The notes under the pieces are model-generated. The model saw only the letters and a list, made by a program, of their open reading frames with translations. It did not search any database and had not been told where the DNA came from. DNA of 57,062 nucleotides from Reclinomonas americana ATCC 50394 (taxonomy: Eukaryota; Jakobida; Jakobea; Jakobida). A program made the translations under genes and the position numbers. The DNA lies in NCBI GenBank assembly GCA_048213135.1, contig PS015070.1, forward strand, positions 131,695-188,756. Reading direction: 5' to 3'. Positions 17,201 through 28,384 of this stretch are shown here, in pieces (positions within the stretch are counted from its first letter, which is position 1; the number at the start of each line of letters is the position of its first letter).

Positions 17201-18502
17201 TCCCCTCTCGCTCTCCCCTCACTCGCTCTCCCCTCACTCGCTCTCCCCTCACTCGCTCTCCCCTCACTCGCTCTCCCCTCACTCGCTCTCCCCTCTCGCT
17301 CTCCCCCTCTCGCTCTCNNNNNNNNNNNNNNNNNNNNNNNNNNNNNNNNNNNNNNNNNNNNNNNNNNNNNNNTCGTCCGCTCTCCCCCTCGTCGCTTTCC
17401 CCCTCGTCGCTTTCCCCCTGTCACTCTCCCCCTGTCGCTCTCCCCCTGTCGCCCCCCTGTTGCATTCCCCCTGTCGCTCTCTTGCTCACCCCTCTCTCTC
17501 CCCATCACGTCAGATGCGCTCGACCAGTCGCGATTCGAGGAGGCGAGCAATGCGCTGCATGAGTTGCGTGCGTGCCTCTGCCCATTTCCCCTCTTTGTTC
17601 AATGGTTCTGACACTCTGGGGACGACAGCATGTGCACGGTCCTGTCGAACAACATTCCGCTGTTGATCCTCGCCAACAAGATAGACCAGGAAGGCGCGCC
17701 ATCGGCGGCCATTCTGTCTTCCGCTCTGCGTCTGGATCGTCTGCGCAAGCGACGTGAACACACACTGATAATGACCTCTGCGTTTTTGGCAGGTTGGTGA
17801 TTGCTCTCCCTCGTTCCCGTCTCCCTTTTCCTCCTCTCCCTTTTCCCCCTCTCCCTCTTTCCATTCTACCCACAAAACAGTTGAGAACAAAAACCTCACC
17901 CTTATCCGCGTTGCGCAGAAAACACGTATGTGGCACTCGATTGGATGATTCAGCGCATCAAGATTCAACGACGCACTGTCATGCAAGCCGTCAAGGAGAG
18001 TGCCGTTCGCGGTCTTCACCAACTGCAGGCCGGTTTCGACATTTCGAAGCCTGCGCCGGCGGTGAACGGAACGGCGACGGCCACCTCTGCCGCTGCTGCA
18101 GCCAGTGGCGCCGCCGACGGTGCTGCAAAGACCAGGAAGCGTGGAGCCACGCTCGCGCAGCGCATGATTGCTGTCGACCAGACCAAGACCGCAAACAGTT
18201 GCGATGCAGTTTGGGCGGGGAGAGGTAGTCCGGCTCTTGATGTTCACTCCTTTATTATGTCAGCCTCAACACGAGTGCCTGCGTCGGGTGGCACGCCGAA
18301 TCCACTGGCCGCATCCGCCAATGCCCCCGCGCGGGTTCCTGCGCCCGCCACGTCAGCGCTGCCACCACCGCCCTCCGCACCTGCATCGTCACGCTGGCCG
18401 ACCCACCAAGCCTCCGCCGCCGCCGCCGCTTCGCCTGTACAGGCACCGGCATCACCGACTCCGGCACCACCGAGCTCGGCAGTACGTTCGCCTGTGCGAT
18501 GA
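14214..18502 (+). CDS. PH domains fused to an ARF-like small GTPase
   Basis: Exons by phase: 14214-14301, 14977-15017, 15089-15364, 16023-16160, 16224-16396, one emerging from a 247-N gap (16446-16692), then pieces near 16880, 16955-17090, 17512-17573, 17630-17790, 17921-18224 and 18264-18502. The N-terminal half has a PH-like region (VLRGFKVFCYP through DEREMWVATLESLL), a coiled region rich in E/K/R (ELRERKQREEELERK), and a second PH-like region (RYLRLSSDRTKLQWG, FSVLTPKRTLDIA, REQWITAMRAA). The C-terminal half is ARF-like: G1 GLDGAGKT, switch PTHRG, G3 region WDCPGGEEQRW, G4 NKID, G5 TSAF, closing helix YVALDWM. A disordered Ala/Pro/Ser tail follows. The usual ARF N-terminal myristoyl glycine is absent because the GTPase is internal, and the catalytic Gln position reads Gly. 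ATG context is ACAATGG. Architecture is seen; membrane signalling is inferred. Confidence 0.75.
14555..14975 (+). repeat. Intronic ~150-bp tandem repeat carrying 3' splice-site-like sequence
   Basis: First intron of the PH-ARF gene. About three units share cactccctcactcattctcc, ctctccagtcattcactc and cagtccctcgttgcac. Each unit contains a pyrimidine tract followed by CAG, so decoy acceptors are repeated upstream of the true one at 14976. Confidence 0.75.
17131..17508 (+). repeat. CTCGCTCTCCCC minisatellite with 55-N gap
   Basis: A 15-bp unit (actcgctctcccctc) repeats many times in an intron of the PH-ARF gene, grading into ccctgtcgctctcc units. The gap 17318-17372 interrupts it. All copies are pyrimidine-rich on the sense strand. 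Confidence 0.85.
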
Positions 18503-18625
18503 TGTCGTGGAGAAGATTTTGATATTCTTTCTTGTTTTACCCACATGGCTTGCTTGCTTGTGTGTCTTTTTTTTTTCTCTTTCTACGCTCGCTGCTACTA
18601 CAACATCAAAAATGGAGACAAATAA

Positions 18626-20881
18626 TCATCGCCCATTGTCGACCATCAGCGTTGATCCTGCGTGTGTGCGAGGTTAGCAAGGGGAGGGTGAAGGGGGACG
18701 GAAAGGAGAAGGAACAGAGGAAGAGAAGAAGGAGAAGGAGGACGGACAAGAACAATAACTACATCAAAAGAAGGGGGAAGGTCGCGTCAATGCGTCTAGC
18801 AAATCACGCGACGCGAGTGGAGGCACAGATGGTGGCAGTTGCGTGCGTGAGAGAGAGAGAGGGATAGTTGCATTCGACGAATAAGAGCAAGAGGAAGAGA
18901 GAGTGGACAAGAAGAGGCAAGAGAAGAGTCGCGGGAAGAGAGGCAGAAGAACATCCAGAGTGAGAAAAAAAGGAGAGAAACGGGAGGTATAAAAAAGAGG
19001 AGGAGCAGATGAGAGAGAAAACCCCTTCCGGAACACGGAGGAAGTGAGAGACGGGAGATCAAGGCGCGCAGTCGTCAGAGGAGAGGTAGAGATAACGACA
19101 GAAACCAGGAGGAGCAGAAGAACATCCAAAAACAAGAAGGAGAAAGATGGACGTGTGTCAACAAACCTGGCACCGTCGGCGGTCTGGCCACCCGCATCAA
19201 CAACGGCAGATGCCTCTCGCAAAACGCCTCCGTGCCCTCCCACACATGCGGAACGGCCAGCCATCGCCTTTCCCCTCCAGCAGTCGACGACGACGACGAC
19301 GCCACAGAAGCTACTCTCCTCTGCTGCGCACGCTTTCCCTTGCCAGACTTGCCTCCACCCTGCTGCTGTTGCGGAGCTGCTGCTGGCGATGAAGGCGACG
19401 AGGGAGGCGACGACGAGGCAGAAGAAGAAGAAGGCGGAAGAGGAGGTGGAGGAGACGAGCTCTCCCTCGCTCCCTCCTGCGTCGACGACAACTCCTCGCC
19501 GCACGTCTGGCACACCAAATGAATCGACTCCAGCGATGGCGATGCCCAGGCCCATCGTCGCGAGGTGGTCTCCAGGTGCTGGCTCAGCACAGAGGGAGTG
19601 ATGGCGCGTGCGGGTGGCAGTGTTCGTGGTTCCACTGAGGGATGAGAAGGGAAAGGGAGAGAGGTGAGAAGGGAAAGGGAGAGAGAGAGGGAGAGAGAGG
19701 GGATAGGGGAGACAAGGAGAGGGAGAGGGAGAGAGGTGAGAAGGGAAGGGAGAGAAGGAGAAGGAGGGGAGAGAGGGAGAGAGAGAAGGAGAAAGGGAGG
19801 GAAAGGATGGGAGAGAGAGATGATTGATCACAGAGAGAGAGAGGGAGAGGGAGACAACGAGAGGGAGAGGGAGAAGGGAAAGACAGAGAGAAAGGGAGAG
19901 TCTGCTGTGCATTGTTGTCTCTCATTCATCACTCACTCCTCTCTCTATCACTTCCTCTCCCTTTCACACAGTCTCTCTCTCTTTCTCTCTCTCACACGCG
20001 CTCTCTCTCTCTCTGTGCACTCTTTTCTCTCTCTCTCTCNNNNNNNNNNNNNNNNNNNNNNNNNNNNNNNNNNNNNNNNNNNNNNNNNNNNNNNNNNNNN
20101 NNNNNNNNNNNNNNNNNNNNNNNNNNNNNNNNNNNNNNNNNNNNNNNNNNNNNNNNNNNNNNNNNNNNNNNNNNNNNNNNNNNNNNNNNNNNNNNNNNNN
20201 NNNNNNNNNNNNNNNNNNNNNNNNNNNNNNNNNNNNNNNNNNNNNNNNNNNNNNNNNNNNNNNNNNNNNNNNNNNNNNNNNNNNNNNNNNNNNNNNNNNN
20301 NNNNNNNNNNNNNNNNNNNNNNNNNNNNNNNNNNNNNNNNNNNNNNNNNNNNNNNNNNNNNNNNNNNNNNNNNNNNNNNNNNNNNNNNNNNNNNNNNNNN
20401 NNNNNNNNNNNNNNNNNNNNNNNNNNNNNNNNNNNNNNNNNNNNNNNNNNNNNNNNNNNNNNNNNNNNNNNNNNNNNNNNNNNNNNNNNNNNNNNNNNNN
20501 NNNNNNNNNNNNNNNNNNNNNNNNNNNNNNNNNNNNNNNNNNNNNNNNNNNNNNNNNNNNNNNNNNNNNNNNNNNNNNNNNNNNNNNNNNNNNNNNNNNN
20601 NNNNNNNNNNNNNNNNNNNNNNNNNNNNNNNNNNNNNNNNNNNNNNNNNNNNNNNNNNNNNNNNNNNNNNNNTTATCCTCCTTCTCTCTCTCTCTCACTC
20701 ACAAACTGAAACACCAACGTCGCGGCCATCGACACGGCCACCACGAGCGCGGGAGCAGACAGAAGGCCAAGAGGAGCAGCACACCCAGTGCTGCAGAGAG
20801 GGAGAGAAGCACAACAGTGGCGGAGATGCCGGCCAAGTCTCCTCCTGTTGTTTCCATTTCGTTGTCAAGTGCGTGAGTCAT
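18626..20881 (-). CDS. Single-pass membrane protein with split CxxC/CxxH motif, unknown function
   Basis: Not recognised. Three exons fit by phase: 20881-20707, 19634-19167 and 18657-18626, for about 224 residues. The long first intron contains a 633-N gap, so extra exons are possible. Residues 1-58 give a short N-tail and one hydrophobic segment (ATVVLLSLSAALGVLLLLAF) followed by basic and Trp residues, suggesting N-out/C-in. The cytosolic part has CQTCGEEL, then about 95 residues of Ser/Pro/Gln/Gly low complexity with a GKGKRAQQRR basic cluster, then CERH. CxxC and CxxH could pair as one zinc site interrupted by the insert; that is inference. The first exon resembles the N-terminal helix of some channels, but nothing else supports that. 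Confidence 0.5.
19640..20695. repeat. GA/CT microsatellites flanking a 633-N gap
   Basis: GGGAGA-rich (about 19640-19900) and CTCTCT-rich (about 19950-20039) sequence runs into the gap 20040-20672. Repeat polarity switches from purine to pyrimidine on the plus strand. Confidence 0.8.
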
Positions 20882-21284
20882 AAGTGAGAGGGGACAGACT
20901 CTGTCAAGTTCGACTTCATGCCTGAACAACAACAACAGCTGTCTTGATGACCAAGTTCAACCGTATCCAAAGCATCAACACGAACACCGGTCTTGAGGCA
21001 ACAGCAGGTTTCTTGAACATGCATATGTACATGTGTGTGTGTGTGTTCGCTCTCGCTAGCGGAGCTCCCTTTCTTGTTGTTCTTGAACTCGTGAAGCACT
21101 GTTCGCCTTTGTATTACACATCCAGTGGCAAACGTGTGGTCTTCGTGCCTGCAATTTTGGTAATTCCAACTGCATCTGGTATCAAGCACCCAGTGGCAAC
21201 CATGCGCCGCGCTCCCATTTGCAACCCTTGACCTCCTGAAGTCCTCATACATTACAAAGGTCGACGTCGCAAAAGGTCAAGCAT
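20882..21284. other. Intergenic region between membrane protein and paralogue A
   Basis: About 400 bp. A minus-strand open frame is Cys/His-rich near 21120-21240, but it has no start context, splice logic or recognisable similarity. I see no supported gene. Confidence 0.4.
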
Positions 21285-23975
21285 TCAAGGATCCGGATTA
21301 CGTGGCTCTTCTTGCTTGACATCGACCTTGTTTTGCAGAATCTCTGCCGCGGTGCCGTGTGGACTTAGCGGCGCAGTGTTGGTGGCTCCGCTCACATGCA
21401 CGGAGTATGTTACTGCTGCGCGCGCGGCAGGAGCAACATGCCTCAGAGACAATCGCGACGACGGATCAAAATGCAGACCTGCGGCGGCAGCATCAGCGGC
21501 CGCAGTTACCGCAACGACTGTGATCTCGAGCTCCAACGACTGCAATGGATTGTACTGAGCGGCGGCAGAGGCAGCAGAATCCGCAGCGGAGGCAGCAGGC
21601 TGATTCTGTGCAAAGGAGAGTGTCACAGGAAAGATGCAGCTTTCAGCACAGCAGCACAAAGCACCTCTTCGCTTGATACGCCCGAGCCAGTCGAGCGCTG
21701 CCGTTTCATCGGCGGACTGCCATCGCCATCATGATCACGTTGGGCCATCGATATCGGCCGCTTATCGCCAGCATGCGGTTCAGAGTCCGGGGAGCCATGC
21801 AAGTGGAGGCCATCACTCATTTTCGCAGACGCAGCATCGACTAGTTGAGCAGCCGCCGACTCTGCCATCAGCGGGTGCACGTGGCTGGCGTTGTGCCGAT
21901 CGCGATGCGCAGTGCCAGCTCCCGACGGCAACCGATCGTCACCTGGAGGAGTCGTCGCGGATCCGGATGTGGAGACAGAGTGCGGTCTCTTGGGTTCCCT
22001 CTCATCGATTTCCGCAGACGACGCCGCGGCTGAACGTTTTCCAGTTGTCTGCGGCACGAGAGATAAGTAGACGACGGCACAACGCAAAGAAAGTGAACTT
22101 GTACCGAGCGTCGCGGCTGATGAGATTCCGAAGCTTCCGCTCCAACATCTTGCGCAGGCAGTGAGACACTGGAGACACGCACGCGATATGCAGTGCGCAG
22201 CTGTTTACTCACCGGTTGACGGTGACGGAGTGCGATGCAGCGAGGAAGCGACAACCGGCTGTGCTGTTGCTGCTGCAGCTGCAGTTGGTGCCGACCTCTG
22301 CAGCTGCTGTGGTAAACAGGGGTAGAACATATCAGCGACGAGTTAACAGCATCAATGGTGATAAGATATCTGTGCGCACGAACCGTACGACGGGATGGAC
22401 TGACACGGTTGTCTGCTACCAACTCGAAACAATAAGCACACTTCTTGGCATGACTCATAACGCAAAGCAAGACGCACCCGGTTCACCTCTTCGTGGAGTC
22501 GAGTTGCTTGCTTGTTCGGTGTTGCTTGCAGTTCTCTTTGTGCGTGGGGAGGCGAGTGGCGGCACCGCAGCGACGGCGTCCGATGAAGCTGGCGATGCAG
22601 GATCTGAGGTTGATCTGTTGTACCCAATGACGCGGAGGCATGATCACGAGATCGCGCAACGCGTGAAAGAGAAGAGAGAGCGAAACTCATTGCGATACCT
22701 AGAGCGCGGTAGTTGCGTGTCTATAGGGTTGGCCGGCGGCTCGCGATAGGAAGGAGCGTTCGAGGACAGTGAGCCGCGGTTGGCAGCCGAGGACGACAGC
22801 CTCATCGTCGCGATCGGCTGTCCACTGCTCGTTGTCTTCTTGACAGCGAGAAGCGTGGACGGCGGAGCAGCAGCAGTTAACGTTGTAGAAATCCTGTCCA
22901 CCGCAAGCGCAGGCACGGTTGATGGCGAAGCAGAGGCGATCGTTGAGGAAATCGGCCTCGCCGGCACAGACGGCGCTGGCAGTCGTAGCGGCATCAGAGC
23001 GCCATACTGCAGCGACGGTGGCACTGGCCGCTCCACAGCAGGATGCATACGCATCGGCGATCGCGCTGGCTGTGGTGGTGGCGATGGCTGTCGTCTTGGG
23101 GGCGCTGGCGGCGGACGTCGTCCTGGATCCGGAGGCGGAGGTGGTGGTGGTGGTGGCGGTGGTGGTGGTGGTGGTGTCGGCGGCGGTGGCTACAGGGAGC
23201 GGTACCAAGCGACCTCAGCACGGGCGATCACTCAAGCAGACTGATATCGGTATTCTCACCGAAGACGACGAAGGCGGCCCTGGTAGAGACTGCGGACTGT
23301 TTGCACCACCTCGCCTGAGCAGCCAGACCACCAGCACCACATTCAACACAGCGAACAGGATTGCAGCAAGCATGATCGAGTACGACGCTATGTAGGCGAC
23401 AAGCAGGTTTCCGAAGGCCGAGGCACCAGCAGACAACATCAGTATCAACGCAGGGCGTTGCACAAGCCTTTGCACGTATCCAGCTAACAATCGCAAACGA
23501 AGCCGTTGCAGCACCGGCAACAAGCACAAGAGGCGAACCCACATCACGATCATCACAGGCTGCGCCAGCGCGCCTGCAACTACCGCCCATCCCTCGTTGA
23601 CGATTTCATCCAGTCCTTGCACTATCACAGTCAACAGTACCCAAACGATGTATATGCACAGCACAGAGCACGAGATCAGCTTGTCTAAAGCGTCCAGCCG
23701 CCACCACCACGCAAGTACGGGCCGAGTAACAACAAGCACCAGATATCTCAGTGCGATAAACAAGCAATGTACCACCACCGCGAAGGCGCAAAGCAGGTAA
23801 TAAGGGAGCAATGCGACATGTTTCTGCAACATCCAACCCACGAAAAAAGACGCGGAGAGAGAGAGAGTCAGGAAAAATGCATGATCTATGATCGGTTATT
23901 GTGACATGTGCACGCAAGCAAGCTCACCGCCAGTGTGATGCAGCCTCTTAACGTCCTCCACAAGATCGTCTCCAT
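21285..23975 (-). CDS. Array paralogue A: five-helix membrane protein with Pro/Ser-rich, basic, VKQE-ending tail
   Basis: Unknown family, gap-free here. Exon 0 (23975-23928) encodes METILWRTLRGCITLA. Exon 1 (23823-23260, 188 codons) encodes about five hydrophobic helices, with conserved LDALDKLI, LLPVLQRLRLRLL and QRPALILMLSAGAS. A 70-nt intron ends at 23190, and exon 2 opens with a polyproline run and continues Pro/Ser-rich with AVKKTTSSG. Later exons carry RSAPTAAAATAQPVV, GKRSAAASS, EPKRPHSVSTS and SPPMKRQRSTGSGVSSEE, then after a 60-nt intron an Ala-rich stretch, SGATNTAPLSPHG and the end DVKQEEPRNPDP. The basic clusters look like nuclear localisation signals, and VKQE fits the SUMO consensus. 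Frame choice in the RSAP and KRPHS exons is supported by third-position differences between paralogues. Junctions between about 22670 and 22310 are ambiguous. Function not assigned. Confidence 0.65.
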
Positions 23976-24190
23976 GCTTTGCGCAAAGGGCGATGTCTCC
24001 TGTACGCCGTGCGTTGGTCGTGCGTTGTGTGTTCGGTTGGGTTCGGTTTGCATGACAGGACATGTCGACGGCCTTCCGCCCCGTGCTGTGTTCCTATCAA
24101 CGACTGCCCGGAAGATGCCGTACTTCCTGGCTTGCTGCTGTTCTTTCTAGCTTGTCAGCTGTTGTTTTCGAATTCACTCATGCCGATCAT
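23976..24190. promoter_or_regulatory. Compact spacer between paralogues B and A, conserved with the B/C spacer
   Basis: 215 bp separate the stop of B and the start of A. It is nearly the same sequence as 28385-28568, including catgtcgacggccttccgcc and agatgccgtacttc blocks. It must hold the 3' end of B and the promoter of A. No motif is assigned. Confidence 0.55.
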
Positions 24191-24486
24191 TCATGGTGGC
24201 TCTTGCTTGACATCGACCTTGTTTTGCAGATGTCTTGCCGCGCGACCGTGAGGACTCAGCGGCGTAGTGTTGGTGGCTCCGCTCACGCGCATGGAGTCTG
24301 TGACTGCAGCGGCAGGAGAAAACATGCGTCAGAGACAATCGTTGCGACGACGACGGATCTACTTCTGAGGGGTTTTCGCAACTTTGTCTGCTCATGATTC
24401 CTGGCTGCAGACCTGCGACGGCAGCAACAGCGGCCGCAGTTGTCGCGACGACCAAGATCTCATCCTCCTGCAAAGGATGGGACGCA

Positions 24487-24526
<40 letters not shown>

Positions 24527-24866
24527 GTGGTGGTGGTGGTGGTGGTGGTGGTGGTGGTGGTGGTGGTGGTGGTGGTGGTGGTGGTGGTGGTGGTGGTGGT
24601 GGTGGTGGTGGTGGTGGTGGTGGTGGTGGTGGTGGTGGTGGTGGTGGTGGTGGTGGCGAAGTCGTGGCGTGGTACGGCGAAGGCGGAGTGGTACGGTACA
24701 GCGAGAGCGAACGAGGATTGCAGCAAGCAGTGATCGAGTACGACGCTATGTAGGNNNNNNNNNNNNNNNNNNNNCGTCGCAGACTGCGACGGCGAGCGAC
24801 AGCGGCCGCGAGTGTCGCGACGACCAACGAGTCGTCACTCCGTCCTGGCAACGGAGTGGACGGCGA

Positions 24867-24906
<40 letters not shown>

Positions 24907-27900
24907 GTGGTGGTGGTGGTGGTGGTGGTGGTGGTGGTGGTGGTGGTGGTGGTGGTGGTGGTGGTGGTGGTGGTGGTGGTGGTGGTGGTGGTGGTGGTGG
25001 TGGTGGTGGTGGTGGTGGTGGTGGTGGTGGTGGTGGCAATGGAGGCGATGCATGGTAGTGAGCGATGGCAGAGGCAGCAGAATCCGCAGCAGGCTGATCC
25101 TGTGAACGGGAGCAGGTCACAGCAATGAAGAAGCTTCTAGCACGGCAGTTGTGAAGCACCTCTTCGCTTGAGACGCCCGGGCCACCATTCGAGCGCCGCC
25201 GTTTCTCCGGTGGGCCGCCATCGCTACTGACACTTGCAAGACCATCACGTTGGTCCACTGTCCGCTTGTCACCAGCATGCGGCTCAGACTCGTGGGAAGC
25301 ATGCGAGTGGAAGCCATTACTCGCTTCCACGCCGACAGCCGACTCTGCCGTTGACGAGCGCCTGGTTGTGCGCTGACGCGTTGTGCCCGTCTCCGACGGC
25401 GACCAATCTTCACCTGGAGGAGTCGTCGTGGATGTGGAGACCGAGTGCGGTCTCTTGCGGCCCCTCTCATCCGCAAGCGACGCCGCGGCTGGACGCTTTC
25501 CAGTTTTCTGCGAGATGAGAGATAAGCAGCTGACGACACTACGCTTAGCAAAGTGCATCCGAACCGAGTGTCGCGGCCGAGGAGATGCTGCAGCTCCTGC
25601 TCCTGCAAGTCGCACATGGAGTAAGATATCGGAGTCGCACATGCGTTGTGCACAGTTGTATACCCACCGGTTGGGGGAGACGGAGTGCGAGGCAGCGAGG
25701 GCGAAGGGACCGGCTGTTCTGTTGCCGTGGTTGCAGTTGGCGCCGACCTCTGCCGTGGGGGAGAACACATCAGCGACAAGTGACCATTGCCAATAGTGAT
25801 CATATATCTGTGTGCACGCGAACCGTACGACGAGATGGACTGACACGGTAGTCTGCTGCCAGCTCGAAACAATGAGCACACTTGTTGGCATTACTCACAA
25901 CGCAAAGCAAGACGCACCCGGTTCACCGTTCCGCGGCGTCGAGTTGCTTGCTTGTTCGCTGCTGCTTGCGGTTCTCCTAGTGCGTGAACAGTGAGGCATG
26001 CATATGAGATCGCACAACGAAAAGAAGCGAGGCAGCGAAACTTATCGCGATGCCGAGACCGCGGCGGCTGCTTGTCGTCGTTGTTGATCGGCGGCTCGGA
26101 ACCGCCATTCGAGGACGGTGACGACGACGGTACTCCACTGCTCGTCGTCTTCTTGACAGCAGGAAGCGCGGACGGCGGAGCAGCAGCAGTCGAAGAGGTC
26201 CGCTTCACCGCAGGTAGCGAAGGCGGCGCTGGCGGAGCCACAGCAGAAGCTCCTNNNNNNNNNNNNNNNNNNNNGGCGGATCACCGTCCTCGAATGGTGG
26301 TTCCGAGCCGCCGATCAACAACGGCGACAAGCAGCCGCCGCGGTCTCGACATCGCGACAAGTTTCGCTGCCTCGCTTCTTTCGTCGCGCGATCTCATGCC
26401 TCACCGGTTGCGACAGATCTACATCCGACGCTGCACCGTCAACCAGGAAAACAGCGCGTCGGGGGCGACAAAAGAAGCGTATGGTAAGTGCTGGTAGCAT
26501 CCTCTCACTTGGTCACTCCGCTCTGATCGTCAAAGTTGACAGTCGCCTCCATTGTCATCGCCGTCGTCCTCGCCGCCACCCCCACCACCGCCGGCTGGNN
26601 NNNNNNNNNNNNNNNNNNNNNNNNNNNNNNNNNNNNNNNNNNNNNNNNNNNNNNNNNNNNNNNNNNNNNNNNNNNNNNNNNNNNNNNNNNNNNNNNNNNN
26701 NNNNNNNNNNNNNNNNNNNNNNNNNNNNNNNNNNNNNNNGTTGGCAGCCGAGAGCGACGACGGTACTCCACTGCTCGTTGTCTTCTTCACAGCTGGCAGC
26801 GTGGACGGCGGAGCAGCAGCAGTCGAAGAAGTCCGCTTCACCGTAGGCAGCGAAGGCGGCGCTGGCGGAGCCACAGCAGAAGCTCCTCCAGCCGGCGGTG
26901 GTGGGGGCGGTGAGGATGAAGGCGATGACGATGGTGGAGGAGGCTGTGACGCGCATATTCAATGAGACTTCAGTACGACCAAGCCACACAACGATAACGT
27001 TGTCAGTTTACACTTACGGTTGGCGGTCTTCGCCTCTCTCGTGTCGCCCTGTCAGTTACCGGTGGTGCAGGATCGGTGGCTGATCTGCTGGAAACAACGA
27101 TACGTTATAAAGAAATCGTGCAAGGCGGGCCCAAGGGTGGCCACCGTAACTTGGTACCGCGACGACTGCTTGACGGTCGGGAATCACTCTCAGACTGCTT
27201 CGCTGCAGGCGGCGATGACGGAGCGGCGGCAGTTGCAGTCTTCGAAGACGGCTTCGCTGCAGGCGGCGATGGTAGAGCGGCAGCAGTGGGGCGAGTTGCA
27301 GTCCTGGAAGACGGTCTCGCGGCAGCCGGCGATAGTGGAGCGGTAGCAGTTGGGCGAGTTGCTGCTGTGGGAACCCCCTTCGTCACATGCGGCCGCGGGG
27401 ATGACTGAGCGTCTACCGCGGGGCGAGTTCGTGCATTTGAAGGCTGTCGGAGTGCCGCTCTTGCCGCGGGTGCTGGCGGTGGTGGTGGTGGCGATGGCTG
27501 TCGTCTTGGTGGCGGTGGCGGCGGGCGTCGTCCTGGATCCGGAGGCGGAGGTGGTGGTGATAGTGGCGGTGGCGGTGGCTACAGGGGGCGGTACCAAGCG
27601 ACCTCAGCACGGTCGATCACTCAAGCAGACTCATGTCGGCTTGCACTCACCAAAGAAGGCGAAGGCGGAGCAGGGTGAGGCTGCGGATTGTTTGCACGAC
27701 CTCGCCTGAGTAGCCAGACTACCAGCACCACTGCCTGCACCACATACTGCACAGTGAACAGGATTGCAGCAAGGAACACAGAGTACGGCGCGGTGTTGGT
27801 GACAAGCAGGTTTCCGAAGACCGAGGCACCGGCAGATAACATCAGTATCAACGCAGGGCGTTGCACGAGCCTTTGCACGTTTCCAGTCAACAGTCGCAAA

Positions 27901-28384
27901 CGAAGCCGTTGCAGCACCGGCAACAAGCACAAGAGGCGGACTCCAACCACGTTCATCACAAGCAGCACTGGCGAGACTGCGAATATAGACCATCCAACGG
28001 CGACGGCCTCATCCAGTCCTCGCACTATCACATTCAACAGTACCCAAACGAAATATCCGCACAGCACTGAGTACGCGATCAGCTTGTCCACAGCGTCCAG
28101 CTGCCACAACCACGCGCGTGTGCGACGTGCAACAGCATGCAGCAGATCTCTCGCTACGTAAAACAAGAATGTCACCCCCACCGCGATGGCGAGGAGCAGG
28201 TAATAAGGGAGCAATGCGACATGTTTCTGCAACATCCAACCCACGAAAAAAGCGGAGAGAGAGAGAGTCAGGAAAAATGCATGATCAATGATCGGTTATT
28301 GTGACATGTGCACGCAAGCAAGCTCACCGCCAGTGTGATGCAGACTCTTAACGTCCTCCTCACGATCGACTTGATTGCCTCCAT
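24191..28384 (-). CDS. Array paralogue B: membrane protein with expanded polyproline tail, assembly damaged
   Basis: Same family and gene order as A. Exon 0 (28384-28328) encodes MEAIKSIVRRTLRVCITLA. Exon 1 (28226-27651, 192 codons) encodes the five-helix domain, with KHVALLPYYLL and LDAVDKLIAYSVLCGY. After the 70-odd-nt intron the tail runs through polyproline and three imperfect 20-residue repeats (ATRPTATAPLSPAAARPSSR and variants) to an in-frame TAA at 27105, unless an upstream donor skips it. Further tail exons follow to 24191 and end DVKQEPP like the other copies. Three N-gaps (24755-24774, 26255-26274, 26599-26739), an inverted segment and a duplicated (GGT)n block make the middle unreliable. 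It may be one gene, a gene plus a fragment, or a collapse of more copies. Confidence 0.5.
24483..25037. repeat. Two (GGC)n(GGT)n trinucleotide blocks around a 20-N gap
   Basis: 24490-24656 and about 24871-25037 each run about 165 bp: roughly 11 GGC units, then more than 40 GGT units. On the coding minus strand they read as proline codons (CCA, CCG) in the tail frame of paralogue B. The equivalent tract is about 7-9 residues in C and absent in A. The sequences left of the two blocks are diverged versions of each other, so the second block may be a duplicated contig end. Confidence 0.85.
25983..26405. repeat. Inverted duplication of paralogue tail sequence at a gap
   Basis: 25983-26130 reappears in reverse orientation at about 26275-26405, flanking the 20-N gap 26255-26274. 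The small contig 26275-26598 therefore encodes the tail on the plus strand, opposite to its neighbours. Its other end (26537-26598) is also an inverted match to 26893-26960. A mis-oriented contig explains both ends. Confidence 0.75.
27180..27362 (-). repeat. ~60-bp coding minisatellite in paralogue B tail
   Basis: Three imperfect units each encode about 20 residues of the pattern TATRPTA-PLSP-AA-PSS-. The plus-strand core is gcagtcttcgaagacgg through ggcggcgat. It is not seen in paralogues A or C. Confidence 0.7.

Noticed and set aside
17131-17508. CRISPR-like array
   Set aside because: Short, contiguous 15-bp units without spacers, in a eukaryotic intron: a minisatellite.
20699-20881. First exon of an OSCA/TMEM63-type channel
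   Set aside because: Only one helix resembles it; the phase-matched next exon is soluble and Cys-containing, with no further helices.
20941-21252. Minus-strand Cys/His-rich frame as a secreted protein
   Set aside because: No signal peptide, no splice logic and no match to the Cys module at 44.5 kb.
22780-23244. Plus-strand Gly-rich protein
   Set aside because: It is the antisense of the polyproline tail of paralogue A.
24460-25058. Long poly-Gly, poly-Val, poly-Trp, poly-His and poly-Thr open frames
   Set aside because: They are alternative frames of one (GGT)n/(GGC)n tract. Only the polyproline frame on the minus strand continues into conserved paralogue sequence.
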